From the NCBI GenBank assembly GCA_012026795.1, contig VEPM01000018.1, forward strand, positions 1-64,000: a DNA stretch of 64,000 nucleotides. Reading direction: 5' to 3'. Positions 54,824 to 63,386 of the stretch are shown here, in pieces. The position numbers were made by a program, and so were the translations under genes. Under the pieces are notes generated by a model, which was not told the DNA's origin, searched no databases, and saw only the letters and a program-made list of their open reading frames with translations. How positions within the stretch are numbered: the stretch's first letter is position 1; every line of letters starts with the position of its first letter. The DNA is from Candidatus Methanoperedens sp. GTDB lineage: Archaea; Halobacteriota; Methanosarcinia; Methanosarcinales; Methanoperedenaceae.

Positions 54824-54868
54824 TCGATTATAATCGAAAGATTTAATTATATCACTCTACTATAGTAG
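54824..54868. promoter_or_regulatory. Two adjacent perfect palindromes before the ATPase gene
   Basis: TCGATTATAATCGA (54824-54837) and CTACTATAGTAG (54857-54868) are perfect inverted repeats, lying between coaD and the ATPase start at 54874. The second directly precedes the ATG. They could be operators, or the first a short terminator of coaD. Confidence 0.3.
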
Positions 54869-54873
54869 AATGT

Positions 54874-56175
54874 ATGAATAAAGAGATTCTGGTTGAATGG
54901 AATTCTCACTGGGAGGAAACGGCTGGATCTAAGCTGATCGAACGCGAATTAGTAGGAGACATCGAACCATGGCTTGAAAGAAAGGAGATATTAGGATTTC
55001 TCGGTGTCCGAAGATCTGGCAAGACGACTTTAATGAATATCCTCATAAGCCGATTAAGTTCAAATATCCCCCGGAAAAACATTCTTTTTATCAAATGCGA
55101 TGATGACAGGGTTCAAAAAGAAAATTTGATAGATGATGCAATAAAAAGCTACATGCAACTGGTAAATCCGCACGGCAAGATTTTTATTTTTATTGATGAA
55201 GTCCAGGAGATAGATAACTGGGAAAATACCCTGAAACGGATATATGATCTGGAAAAAGAAATTAAATTAATTATATCAGGTTCAAACTTCTCGATGCAAA
55301 AGGAGGATTTCAGCTTCAGACTCGCAGGCAGAATTGCGTACTTTGAAGTTTATCCTTTGAGTTTCAAAGAATTCCTCAAAATAAAGCTCACAATTAAAGA
55401 TAAGATCGAAGCTCTTTCTAAGAAAGATGAAATAAAGCATTATTTATTTGAATATATGGAATTTGGGGGATTTCCAGAAGTTGTCCTTGAAAAGGATCCC
55501 GGCATGAAAAAACAACTGCTTCAGTTTTACTTTGACACTATAATTTACAGGGACATAATAAAAAAACGGGACCTGAGAAGTGCAGCAAAGATGGAAAGAA
55601 TGATCAATATGTTTTTACAGAACATCTCAAATCCCATGAATTTCAGCAAAATCGGAAAGGATATTTTACTTTCTGTGGATACAGTTGGTGAGTATGTGAC
55701 ATATCTGAGGGATGCGTACCTTGTCTTTACTGTGCCAATATTTAGCTTTTCCGTTAAAGCGCAGGAGATAAATCCCAAGAAAGTATATTGCATAGATAAT
55801 GGCATACGGAATATCAAAGGATTTAGGTTTTCTCTGGATTACGGACGAATTGCTGAAAATATTGTATTCATAGAGTTAAAAAGAAGAACTTCTTCTAATC
55901 CCCTGTCCAGAATATTCTACTGGCATGACAAAAAGCAAAAAGAAACGGATTTCCTCCAGATGAGCGAAAACAAGGTAAGCAATGCTATTCAGGTATGCTG
56001 GGAAATTATTCAACCTGAAGTCAAAAAGCGCGAAGTTGAGGGTATGCTTTCGGTTTTGAATGAATTTGATCTTGAGAGTGGTCTTATATTAACAGAAGAC
56101 TACGAAGCTGAAGAAGTTATAGGGACTAAGAAGATAAGTTATATGCCTATGTGGCTATGGCTGTTGAGTATATGA
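54874..56175 (+). CDS. AAA-type ATPase with DUF4143-like C-terminus
   Basis: The 433-residue protein has Walker A LGVRRSGKTTLMNILISRL near 44-55 and Walker B IFIFIDEVQEIDNW near 104. LIISGSNFSMQ gives the sensor. YPLSFKEFLKIK with EYMEFGGFPEVV and a DUF4143-like C-terminal RIAENIVFIELKRR make up the rest. This group is common in archaea and linked to genome mobility or defence, but no function is established. Tandem palindromes precede the start. Confidence 0.85.
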   Translation: MNKEILVEWNSHWEETAGSKLIERELVGDIEPWLERKEILGFLGVRRSGKTTLMNILISRLSSNIPRKNILFIKCDDDRVQKENLIDDAIKSYMQLVNPHGKIFIFIDEVQEIDNWENTLKRIYDLEKEIKLIISGSNFSMQKEDFSFRLAGRIAYFEVYPLSFKEFLKIKLTIKDKIEALSKKDEIKHYLFEYMEFGGFPEVVLEKDPGMKKQLLQFYFDTIIYRDIIKKRDLRSAAKMERMINMFLQNISNPMNFSKIGKDILLSVDTVGEYVTYLRDAYLVFTVPIFSFSVKAQEINPKKVYCIDNGIRNIKGFRFSLDYGRIAENIVFIELKRRTSSNPLSRIFYWHDKKQKETDFLQMSENKVSNAIQVCWEIIQPEVKKREVEGMLSVLNEFDLESGLILTEDYEAEEVIGTKKISYMPMWLWLLSI

Positions 56176-56286
56176 TTTATTTATGTGGTGGCATGATCCA
56201 TATCAGAATATCAAATCATCTTCAAAACAAAAGACTATAATATCTCCTGAATAGAATTAAGGCTACAAAATTATTGAGGCGATAAC

Positions 56287-57525
56287 ATAAACATACGATT
56301 CCTTGGAGGAGCAGGAGAAGTTGGACGATCCGCCATCCTGTTAAACGATGAGCTTCTTCTTGATTACGGAATTAAACCTACTGATCCGCCATCATATCCT
56401 TCAAATGGTCTTCGTCCGAAAACCATGATAATTTCCCACGGACATCTTGACCATTGCGGACTTGCCCCGAATCTCATGGATCTTGAGCCTGAGGTATATT
56501 GCACATCCCTGACTGCAAAATTATCAGGGCTCCTGGCCAGGGATACTCTTAAAATAGCAGGTAAAAAAGGCCATATTATCCCTTATTATCATGAAGAGAT
56601 CCAGGAATTCGAACGAAAAGTCAGGCCGATAGGATACAAAAAAGAATTCAATACAAATGGGTATTCTGTGTCTTTTTACGATGCAGGCCATATTCCGGGT
56701 TCTTCCATGGTGCATCTTGAAAAGGATAAACAGACCCTGTTTTATACCGGAGATTTGAACACGATCAGGACAGAACTCCAGACTGGCGCAGATACAGATT
56801 TCCCGGATAGCGATATACTTCTTATTGAAAGTACATATTTCGGGAGGGATCATACTCCCAGGAAAATACTTGAGGAACGGTTCATCGCATCAATAAGAGA
56901 AACAATTGAAAGCGGAGGAAGAGCAATAATCCCGGCTTTTGGCATTGGAAGGACTCAGGAGATCATGCTGATACTTAAAAAACACGGGCTTTTTGCATAT
57001 GTTGACGGCATGGGGGTTGATGTATTCAACCTGATCAGGAAGTCCCCTGAAAATATATCTGATATAAAGAAACTTGAAAACGCGTTCACCAGCGCAAATA
57101 TCGTAAAAAGGGAAGACAGGGAAGCTATAATAAATGAACCTTCCATAATCGTAACAAGCGCTGGAATGTTAAACGGAGGACCTGTTTTATATTATATCGA
57201 TGAGATTTTCGATGATCCCAGATCCAAGATCCATCTTACAGGTTACCAGGCAGAAAACACAAATGGAAGAAAGGCTCTTGAAAGCAGGTACATAGAAAAC
57301 GGGAAACGTACTGTCAGGCTTAATTGCGGGCTTGAGCTGTATGATTTTTCAGCACATTGCGGGGATACACAATTAAAAGATGTTGTAAAGACTTTCTGCG
57401 ACAGAGGTACGGAAACCGTTATCGCAGTACATGGTGACAACACCGGGGGGTTCGCAAATTGGGTCAATGAAGAACTTGGTGTAAAATCCCTTGCTCCTGC
57501 CAATAAAGAAACAATATACATTTAA
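56287..57525 (+). CDS. Beta-CASP metallo-nuclease (RNase J-like)
   Basis: This is a metallo-beta-lactamase-fold ribonuclease. The N-terminus NIRFLGGAGEVGRSAILLND is followed by the HxHxDH motif ISHGHLDHCG (near 51-56). GHIPGSSMVHLE, YTGDLNTIRTELQ, LLIESTYFGRDH and the beta-CASP FGIGRTQEIML with MLNGGPVL come next. No ATG, GTG or TTG is in frame from the TGA at 56275 to ATG 56425. GAGGCGAT (56276-56283) sits 3 bases before an ATA at 56287, so ATA 56287 or 56293 is the likely start, giving about 412 residues. The internal ATG would cut off the conserved N-terminus. Confidence 0.85.
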   Translation: MNIRFLGGAGEVGRSAILLNDELLLDYGIKPTDPPSYPSNGLRPKTMIISHGHLDHCGLAPNLMDLEPEVYCTSLTAKLSGLLARDTLKIAGKKGHIIPYYHEEIQEFERKVRPIGYKKEFNTNGYSVSFYDAGHIPGSSMVHLEKDKQTLFYTGDLNTIRTELQTGADTDFPDSDILLIESTYFGRDHTPRKILEERFIASIRETIESGGRAIIPAFGIGRTQEIMLILKKHGLFAYVDGMGVDVFNLIRKSPENISDIKKLENAFTSANIVKREDREAIINEPSIIVTSAGMLNGGPVLYYIDEIFDDPRSKIHLTGYQAENTNGRKALESRYIENGKRTVRLNCGLELYDFSAHCGDTQLKDVVKTFCDRGTETVIAVHGDNTGGFANWVNEELGVKSLAPANKETIYI

Positions 57526-57581
57526 ACCAAGGAAATGTTCAAACCAATTGAATTCAAAATATAAGCTGTTAAACAATTAAT

Positions 57582-57591
57582 TATATATACA
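57582..57591 (+). promoter_or_regulatory. TATA-like element before the COG1361 gene
   Basis: AATTATATATAC is centred about 30 bases upstream of ATG 57620. The spacing allows transcription to start close to the ATG, giving a leaderless or near-leaderless message. Confidence 0.35.
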
Positions 57592-57619
57592 AGCATAAAT
57601 ATATAATGATATATTCAAT

Positions 57620-59311
57620 ATGAAGTCAAAAGAGGTATTAAACTTATTGAGTATTACAATTTATAATTCAATGAATATAAAAATTATAATATGTTTCATA
57701 ATAATAGTTTTTCTTCCTGTTGCCTCTCTCGGTGCAACCGAAAAGGTCTGGAGCGCAAAATCCTCAGGTTTTACTAAGGTCGATGAATCTATGGCTTTTG
57801 AAAATTATCTTGTGAAAGTTATTGCCCTGAATAATACAAATTCAACAATGATTGTTTACAAAGACAGGGGATTGGTAGAAACGAAAGAGTTTAGAGTAAA
57901 TGAATTTAAGAAATATGATGATATCGGAATAACTCTTCTGGGGATAACCGGGGACGATTCATGGATCGCCTTTAGCCGCCTTGAAAACAAAGATATCTGG
58001 ATACCTTCAGGAAGAATGACTTTAAAATGGGCAGATATATATTCGTTTGAAGATTATTCTATAGGAATTGAGGCCATTGGTAAAAATTCAGTAAATCTTA
58101 CTGTATCAAACAAAAAAACTGTTAATACAGATGTTTTCACAAAAAATGGTTCAAAAAATTATGATAACTTGCGAATAGTAGTCAGGGATATAAATAGAAC
58201 CGGTTTTATAGATATTGAACTTTTCAAATATAAGATCCCGACAATCAAAGCAGAAATAATTACTGATAAAGATGAATATTTTTCCGATGAAAACATTTCC
58301 ATATTAATAAATATCACGGCTGATGAAACTCTTAACATTGCAGGTTTGAGTCTTGATAGTAAAAGCCCGATAACATTCGAGCCAGATCTTTTTACCGGGG
58401 TTAATATTAATGGTACAAAATCCTTCAAATCCCGGATAAATAAACTTCCTCCAGATTTAAAGCTCACCATTAATGCAAAAATAGAAGGGCGCGACTACTT
58501 CAATAATACCTACATATCCACACAAAGCAAGGAAGTATCTGTTGCTCCTTATATATCCATTATAAAACGTGTTCCTGAAGAAACTGATGATGAAAAAGTC
58601 CTGGTTGAATTATTAGTATATAATTCCGGACCAAACAGGACATTCGTACGCATTCATGATAACGTAACCGAAGACTCATTAGAAAACCAGAGGGATTGGC
58701 GTATTGAAGTAGAGCCAAAGAAATCAGCGAACGTATCATATTATATAGCTCCTTCAAAACCCGGAGTATATCAGCTTACCAGCGCAACAGCGCAGTGGGA
58801 CAGAGAGAAAAGTACATCAAAGAATGTTAATATGACCGTTCACATGCCATACATAAACTTGGTCAAGAAGGCATTGAACAATGATGGCCTGACAGATGTA
58901 GAACTGGAAATTACCAATAGTGGAGACAGGCCCGCAATTGTTACGGTGAATGATAAAATACCTGATGGCTTTCCTCTGGAGAGCGGCTCAACAACCTGGT
59001 CGGGTTTTGTGGATGCCGGAAAGAGCGCAAGTTTCAAGTATTCATTGAAAGGCAATGTCATCTCTCTTCCTGAAGCTTATGCAACATATCGTGATATCCG
59101 GGGGACCATAAGGCAGGCACAATCAAACGCCATACAAAAGAACGAAATCCCCGGATCAACAAAACTCGATAATGTGGATACACATATAAATGCAGGTCGC
59201 TATGAGATAATAGCATTTATGATAGTGTCATTTATTGTGATATCCGGAATAATCGGAAGTATTGCATTCACAGCTTATTTAATAACAAAAATTAAGACGA
59301 GGTCGAATTAA
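57620..59311 (+). CDS. COG1361-type surface protein, third paralogue
   Basis: The 563-residue protein has a hydrophobic signal near residues 18-38 (MNIKIIICFIIIVFLPVASL, so an ATG at 57671 may be the true start). Repeated COG1361-like beta domains follow. A C-terminal membrane helix (IIAFMIVSFIVISGIIGSIA) has a basic end. No PGF motif is visible, so it is probably anchored by the helix. Many Asn sequons are present. The stop overlaps the ATG of the next gene, so they are co-translated. Confidence 0.75.
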   Translation: MKSKEVLNLLSITIYNSMNIKIIICFIIIVFLPVASLGATEKVWSAKSSGFTKVDESMAFENYLVKVIALNNTNSTMIVYKDRGLVETKEFRVNEFKKYDDIGITLLGITGDDSWIAFSRLENKDIWIPSGRMTLKWADIYSFEDYSIGIEAIGKNSVNLTVSNKKTVNTDVFTKNGSKNYDNLRIVVRDINRTGFIDIELFKYKIPTIKAEIITDKDEYFSDENISILINITADETLNIAGLSLDSKSPITFEPDLFTGVNINGTKSFKSRINKLPPDLKLTINAKIEGRDYFNNTYISTQSKEVSVAPYISIIKRVPEETDDEKVLVELLVYNSGPNRTFVRIHDNVTEDSLENQRDWRIEVEPKKSANVSYYIAPSKPGVYQLTSATAQWDREKSTSKNVNMTVHMPYINLVKKALNNDGLTDVELEITNSGDRPAIVTVNDKIPDGFPLESGSTTWSGFVDAGKSASFKYSLKGNVISLPEAYATYRDIRGTIRQAQSNAIQKNEIPGSTKLDNVDTHINAGRYEIIAFMIVSFIVISGIIGSIAFTAYLITKIKTRSN

Positions 59312-59754
59312 TGGATATTTTTTCAATATTGGTTTTTTTCATATATTCACTCCTGATTCTTGGAATTATGGTATTTGTATCGCCTTTACTTTCCGCTTTG
59401 ATCATGATACTTATTCCTGTGGTTTTTGTTTTTATTCTTCCGGATACGGCGGAGGCATTCGTTTCAATATTGCAGATCTCATATTCAGGGATACAGGTAT
59501 TTAACCTGCACATCCTTCTCCTTATATGGTCTGCTTTTATCGGGGTTATATCATATCATAAAGTACTGACATGGTACCTTTTAAAGGAATCTGCACCTGC
59601 TGTAAAGAAGGATGTACCTGTTGTTATGGATGGTACAACTGCTGCCACACCTCCTGTTGCTGACCAGCCGAAAACATTGATTTTCAAAGTAAAGGATTTT
59701 TTACAGAAACTATATAAAATACTTAAAGGGGAGAAAATAAAATTAAAATCATAA
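59311..59754 (+). CDS. Small membrane protein downstream of the COG1361 gene
   Basis: The 147-residue protein has about three hydrophobic segments (ILVFFIYSLLILGIMVFVSP, LIMILIPVVFVFILP, LHILLLIWSAFIGVI) and a basic, lysine-rich cytoplasmic end (LQKLYKILKGEKIKLKS). Its ATG uses the last A of the upstream stop. It may be a membrane partner of the surface protein; the family is not recognised. Confidence 0.6.
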   Translation: MDIFSILVFFIYSLLILGIMVFVSPLLSALIMILIPVVFVFILPDTAEAFVSILQISYSGIQVFNLHILLLIWSAFIGVISYHKVLTWYLLKESAPAVKKDVPVVMDGTTAATPPVADQPKTLIFKVKDFLQKLYKILKGEKIKLKS

Positions 59755-59835
59755 TCATGTTTTTTCAGAATTAAACCAGCAAGTTTAATAAACAATCCGT
59801 ACATACCTGTTATAGGTGATGCTATAACAAATAAT

Positions 59836-60165
59836 ATGGAAGATGGTGTGAAAACAAGGTTATTAAAATTTCTTGTCAGGGATAAAGTAGGCATAAGGAA
59901 ATCTCTTCTGAACCTGTTCTTGCAGACCAGGAATTATACAACCTGTGAAGTTTATGATTATCTCAAAAAACAGGGATTTGAAGTTAATTACAGGGGTGTC
60001 TCTGCTATGGTCGGGCAAATGCATACAAGGCTTGGAATATTGCGTATTTATCTGAAAAGGGAACATCGATGTTATTCCCTCAAGGAAGACCACAGGGACA
60101 TTGTGAAAATGATTTTATCAACTCCAACCAGATTTCCAGGAAAAACACTACATTCTATCCCTTAA
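59836..60165 (+). CDS. DUF2551 family protein
   Basis: This 109-residue protein matches DUF2551, a Methanosarcinales-type family. Visible parts are VKTRLLKFLVRDKVGIRKSL, TTCEVYDYLKKQGFEVNYRG, VSAMVGQMHTRLGILR and HRCYSLKEDHRDIVKM. The winged-helix-like pattern suggests DNA binding, but the function is unknown. GGTGAT lies 15 bases before the ATG; an in-frame ATA at 59824 is closer to that site. Confidence 0.8.
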   Translation: MEDGVKTRLLKFLVRDKVGIRKSLLNLFLQTRNYTTCEVYDYLKKQGFEVNYRGVSAMVGQMHTRLGILRIYLKREHRCYSLKEDHRDIVKMILSTPTRFPGKTLHSIP

Positions 60166-60195
60166 TTTTTTTTAACTGCCTTTAATTTCATCAGC

Positions 60196-60888
60196 CTATT
60201 TAGCACCTTTATCGGTCAGCATGAATTCACAGGAAACCCCCTCGCTTTTTGATCTGTGCTTTCGTAAAGTTGCTCTTCGTTTTGAAGGCCCGATCTTATC
60301 TAATAAAATAATAGTTTTTGAGAGATGTTCAAATGCATTTCCCCCCACAGGGCATAGTTCTCCTGTTGTCACATCTTTATAGACCTGGTTTGTGATCACG
60401 ACTGCTACACCATATTTTCTCGCGATTCCGTGAAGTATTCCTATCTGGTTCACAAGTTCACGCCTAATTGTCACGTTCTCTTCACCTGTGTCATCCTGAG
60501 TGAGTCCCAGCCTGTAAAAAAGCGCTGCAGAGTCAAGAATTATCAAACCGATCTTCTCATTCATGAGCTTTTCGATGTCGGTAATTGCAGAATACTGCTG
60601 CTCAAAGCTCACGGGTTCGTATATGATTATCTCTCCGGCGATTTTTTTTGCATCCTCGCCAGCTATCTGTTTGAACCGCTCGGCTGAGAAACCTTCGGTA
60701 TCTATGAATATGACTTTTTTTCCGCTCCTGACACATTCTACTGCCAGCTGTATGCATATATTGGTTTTTCCCGTACCTGAGCCCCCATATATTTGTGTGA
60801 CGATTCCGGTTTCAAAGCCGCCGCCCAGCATTTCATCAAGGGGTGCGCATCCGCTTGGGATCAGTTCAGGCTTTTTTATGGTTCTCAC
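60196..60888 (-). CDS. radB: DNA repair and recombination protein RadB
   Basis: The 230-residue RecA-family ATPase has Walker A YGGSGTGKTNICIQLAVE (35-42) and Walker B LIILDSAALFYRLGL near 115. VAVVITNQVYKDV and KIGPSKRRATLRKHRSKSEG are typical of euryarchaeal RadB, a RadA paralogue that helps recombination. No N-terminal helix-hairpin-helix domain is present, as in RadB. Its GTG start overlaps the CooC stop by 4 bases. Confidence 0.93.
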   Translation of the reverse strand: MRTIKKPELIPSGCAPLDEMLGGGFETGIVTQIYGGSGTGKTNICIQLAVECVRSGKKVIFIDTEGFSAERFKQIAGEDAKKIAGEIIIYEPVSFEQQYSAITDIEKLMNEKIGLIILDSAALFYRLGLTQDDTGEENVTIRRELVNQIGILHGIARKYGVAVVITNQVYKDVTTGELCPVGGNAFEHLSKTIILLDKIGPSKRRATLRKHRSKSEGVSCEFMLTDKGAK

Positions 60889-61643
60889 TCCATTTTATCA
60901 GATAATTTTTCAAAGATCCTTGTTATCGAAGAAATTGCTGCGCCACCTATTTCGATCGGCGAAATGCTATCAAGGTCGGCCCTGACAAGATCATTATCAA
61001 AGGGGATCGAACCAATAACAGGTAAATCGTATATTTTTAATTTTTTTTCGATATCCGGCACTTCATCACCCGCTTTATTTATGACAATGCCGAATTTGTC
61101 TATCCCGATCTGGCGACCGAGTTCCGCAATCCTGCCTGCTGTTTCAATTGACCTTGCGCCCGGTTCTACTACAATTACCATATAGTCTATTCCTTTTGTA
61201 GTGCCGCGCCCCAGGTGCTCTACACCTGCTTCCATATCAAGTATCACGACACTGTTCAATTTAAGGATCACATGGCGCATAAGGGCTTTAAGGAATGAGC
61301 TTGCAGGACACATGCATCCACTACCCCCTCTTTCAACAGTACCCATTACCAGCAGTTTCACATTATCAGGCCCTGTTACCCCGAATTTATCAACAATATC
61401 ATCCACTTTCGGGTTCAGCTTAAAAACACCTGCAGGGCCGCCGGCTCTTTCATCGATCAATTCTTTATATTGTGTAAGAGGTCCTGGCGGATTTTTTATT
61501 CCAAGCGCAGAGGCAAGGTTCATGCTGGGATCAGCGTCAATTGCAAGAACATCGTATCCTTTTCTTGCAAAAAGCCGCGCCAGTGTCCCTGCGAGTGTTG
61601 TTTTCCCTACGCCGCCTTTACCTGATATTGCTATTTTGGTCAT
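60885..61643 (-). CDS. CooC-type nickel-insertion ATPase (MinD/ParA superfamily)
   Basis: The 252-residue protein has the deviant Walker A KGGVGKTTLAGTLARLF near 9, the second Lys typical of MinD/ParA, and the CooC-type CxC at residues 110-112 (GSGCMCPAS) that binds nickel at the dimer interface. LDMEAGVEHLGRGTTKGIDY near 136 fits as well. CooC proteins insert Ni into CO dehydrogenase. No CODH gene lies in this window; here it is coupled to radB and a phosphoesterase. The ATG shares one base with the upstream stop. Confidence 0.88.
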   Translation of the reverse strand: MTKIAISGKGGVGKTTLAGTLARLFARKGYDVLAIDADPSMNLASALGIKNPPGPLTQYKELIDERAGGPAGVFKLNPKVDDIVDKFGVTGPDNVKLLVMGTVERGGSGCMCPASSFLKALMRHVILKLNSVVILDMEAGVEHLGRGTTKGIDYMVIVVEPGARSIETAGRIAELGRQIGIDKFGIVINKAGDEVPDIEKKLKIYDLPVIGSIPFDNDLVRADLDSISPIEIGGAAISSITRIFEKLSDKME

Positions 61644-62275
61644 TATGCATCAATAAATCCTATATCGATTTTTTCACCTATCGTAATCACAGCCCCCTGT
61701 CCCTTTGATGCCATCCCCGGATTTACGACCTGGGTACCATTAGCATTTACAATTCCCCGCGCTTCATGGATATGTCCGCAAACGATCAGGTCAAATATTC
61801 CCAGGTATCTTGCAAGTGAAGCACTTCCGACGTTCCCATGAGGTAATTTGTCCGTAGTATTTTTCGGGGGGGCATGGGATAATAAAACCAGTCTTCCTTT
61901 TGATCTGCCCAATAATGTTCCTACATATTCACCGATCTTTTTTTCTGATAATTCAAATGGTGTGTTAAAAGGAGTCGGGTTTGAGCCGCCAATCCCGATA
62001 AATGTCAAATCCCCAATTGTATGAGATGAATTATGCAGATTAATGGTATTTTTCTCCTTATCAAGGACCTTCAGTATTGAGGGCTTATCACAATTTCCGG
62101 GTACTGCAAGAACAGGAACCTTGAACATTCCCAGTACCTCAAGCGCCTTTTCATCAGGTCCGAAATCGGTTATATCGCCTGCTATCAGGACAGCATCAAT
62201 ATCCCCTGCCTTCTCAAGAATAGATGCTACGTGCGAATAATCGCCGTGAAGGTCTGATAAAGCGAGCAGTTTCAT
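61643..62275 (-). CDS. Calcineurin-like metallophosphoesterase
   Basis: The 210-residue protein has the metal motifs ALSDLHGDYSHV (near 5), LIAGDITDFGPDE (near 31), AVPGNCDKPS (near 57), LSHAPPKNT (near 132) and CGHIHEARG (near 165). This is the small archaeal YfcE-like phosphodiesterase group. The substrate is unknown. It overlaps the CooC-type gene by one base, forming an operon with it and radB. Confidence 0.9.
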   Translation of the reverse strand: MKLLALSDLHGDYSHVASILEKAGDIDAVLIAGDITDFGPDEKALEVLGMFKVPVLAVPGNCDKPSILKVLDKEKNTINLHNSSHTIGDLTFIGIGGSNPTPFNTPFELSEKKIGEYVGTLLGRSKGRLVLLSHAPPKNTTDKLPHGNVGSASLARYLGIFDLIVCGHIHEARGIVNANGTQVVNPGMASKGQGAVITIGEKIDIGFIDA

Positions 62276-62359
62276 ATTGTGTCATATTTAGTTTAATGTT
62301 TATAATGGTAATGTCAGTATGTGGTTTAAAAAAAGTTGAATTAGCCAATCGTAATTAGC

Positions 62360-62971
62360 CTATTCTAAATTAGTATGATCCTTAATCATTAACCAGTGTT
62401 CACCCTCGCTGTCATGCACGCATACATTGCCGCTGCTGCCAGGAATGAATCCATTGAATCTTTCAAGAAGAGCTATCGACTCCATTATCTCCTTAATATA
62501 TCTTTGTTTAAGGAGCACTGCCAGCATCAGGCTCTCTTCATCATTGATATTGCCTCCAAGCCCGATGCATTCTGAAACCTCAAGTTTCCCGTCAAGCAGG
62601 AAAAATGGATACGTCCTGCATATATGCGGCCTGCATTCGTATATTTCACACAGGTCATTTTCCAGGAAAATGCAATCGCCATTTTTCCTAAGGACCCATT
62701 CAAAGGTATGGATATTGCCTTTCGCATCCTTATCCACTGAAGGAGTGGGTATTACAAAATCATCACGGAAAAGCCCTGTTGTTTCACGAATACAATTTAT
62801 TTCCGAAGGAAAAACGGTCACGGTATTATCGCCAAATTCAGCCCTGCAGCACTGTGCGCATTTCCTGCACAGGAAACCTGTTGCTTTTATCTGCATAGCA
62901 AGCTCTTTTTCATCAATTTCCAGGGCTTTATGGAACGAATTCCTGAGGCGTGCCAGTTCAGCTTTTATCAT
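62360..62971 (-). CDS. YkgJ-type zinc/iron-chelating protein
   Basis: The 203-residue protein has the Cys clusters FLCRKCAQCCRAEFGD near 33, GDCIFLENDLCEIYECRPHI near 98-117 and a CRTYPFFL near 118. They give the CxxC-xxCC and C-x-IY-x2-RP-x2-C pattern of the UPF0153/YkgJ family. Members bind zinc or a cluster, with unknown activity. It lies 3 bases before the end of the next minus-strand gene upstream. Confidence 0.8.
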   Translation of the reverse strand: MIKAELARLRNSFHKALEIDEKELAMQIKATGFLCRKCAQCCRAEFGDNTVTVFPSEINCIRETTGLFRDDFVIPTPSVDKDAKGNIHTFEWVLRKNGDCIFLENDLCEIYECRPHICRTYPFFLLDGKLEVSECIGLGGNINDEESLMLAVLLKQRYIKEIMESIALLERFNGFIPGSSGNVCVHDSEGEHWLMIKDHTNLE

Positions 62972-62974
62972 TCT

Positions 62975-63382
62975 CTAATAATATATAATAAAATAAATGA
63001 TCAATATTATTAAAATAGCCATAAAAACTAATAAAAACTTATCAATCAATTTTATTCTCTTCTGTTTAAGTTCCATATCATGTTCCTTGACCGAAACTAT
63101 ATATTCATGTATCGGTCTCCAGACGTTTTCAGGTCTATTTATTTCAAAATCCCTTATACGATCACTACCTCTGGAAGTAAGGACAGCATATTGCAGATAT
63201 TTGATCGATCCTTCCTTGATCAATTTATAAAGTTGTCTATCCACAATAATATTTCTTATTTTCAATGCCTTTGTTATTTCCTTGTTTGTCTTGATATCGC
63301 AGGCTATCGCTTTTAAAATAGCATAATCCACTTCTTCCAGCCTGTCTTCTTTAGCCTGTCTTACACTGTTATCATCGAGCAT
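62975..63382 (-). CDS. Winged-helix-like protein with C-terminal membrane tail
   Basis: The 135-residue protein has an N-terminal helix-turn-helix region (LEEVDYAILKAIACDIKTNK, EITKALKIRNIIVDRQLYKL). A KYLQYAVLTSRGSDRIRDFE wing and a C-terminal helix (FLLVFMAILIILIIYFIIYY) follow, placing the DNA-binding part in the cytoplasm. It probably acts as a membrane-tethered regulator, but targets are unknown. It lies 3 bases upstream of the YkgJ gene. Confidence 0.6.
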   Translation of the reverse strand: MLDDNSVRQAKEDRLEEVDYAILKAIACDIKTNKEITKALKIRNIIVDRQLYKLIKEGSIKYLQYAVLTSRGSDRIRDFEINRPENVWRPIHEYIVSVKEHDMELKQKRIKLIDKFLLVFMAILIILIIYFIIYY

Positions 63383-63386
63383 GATA

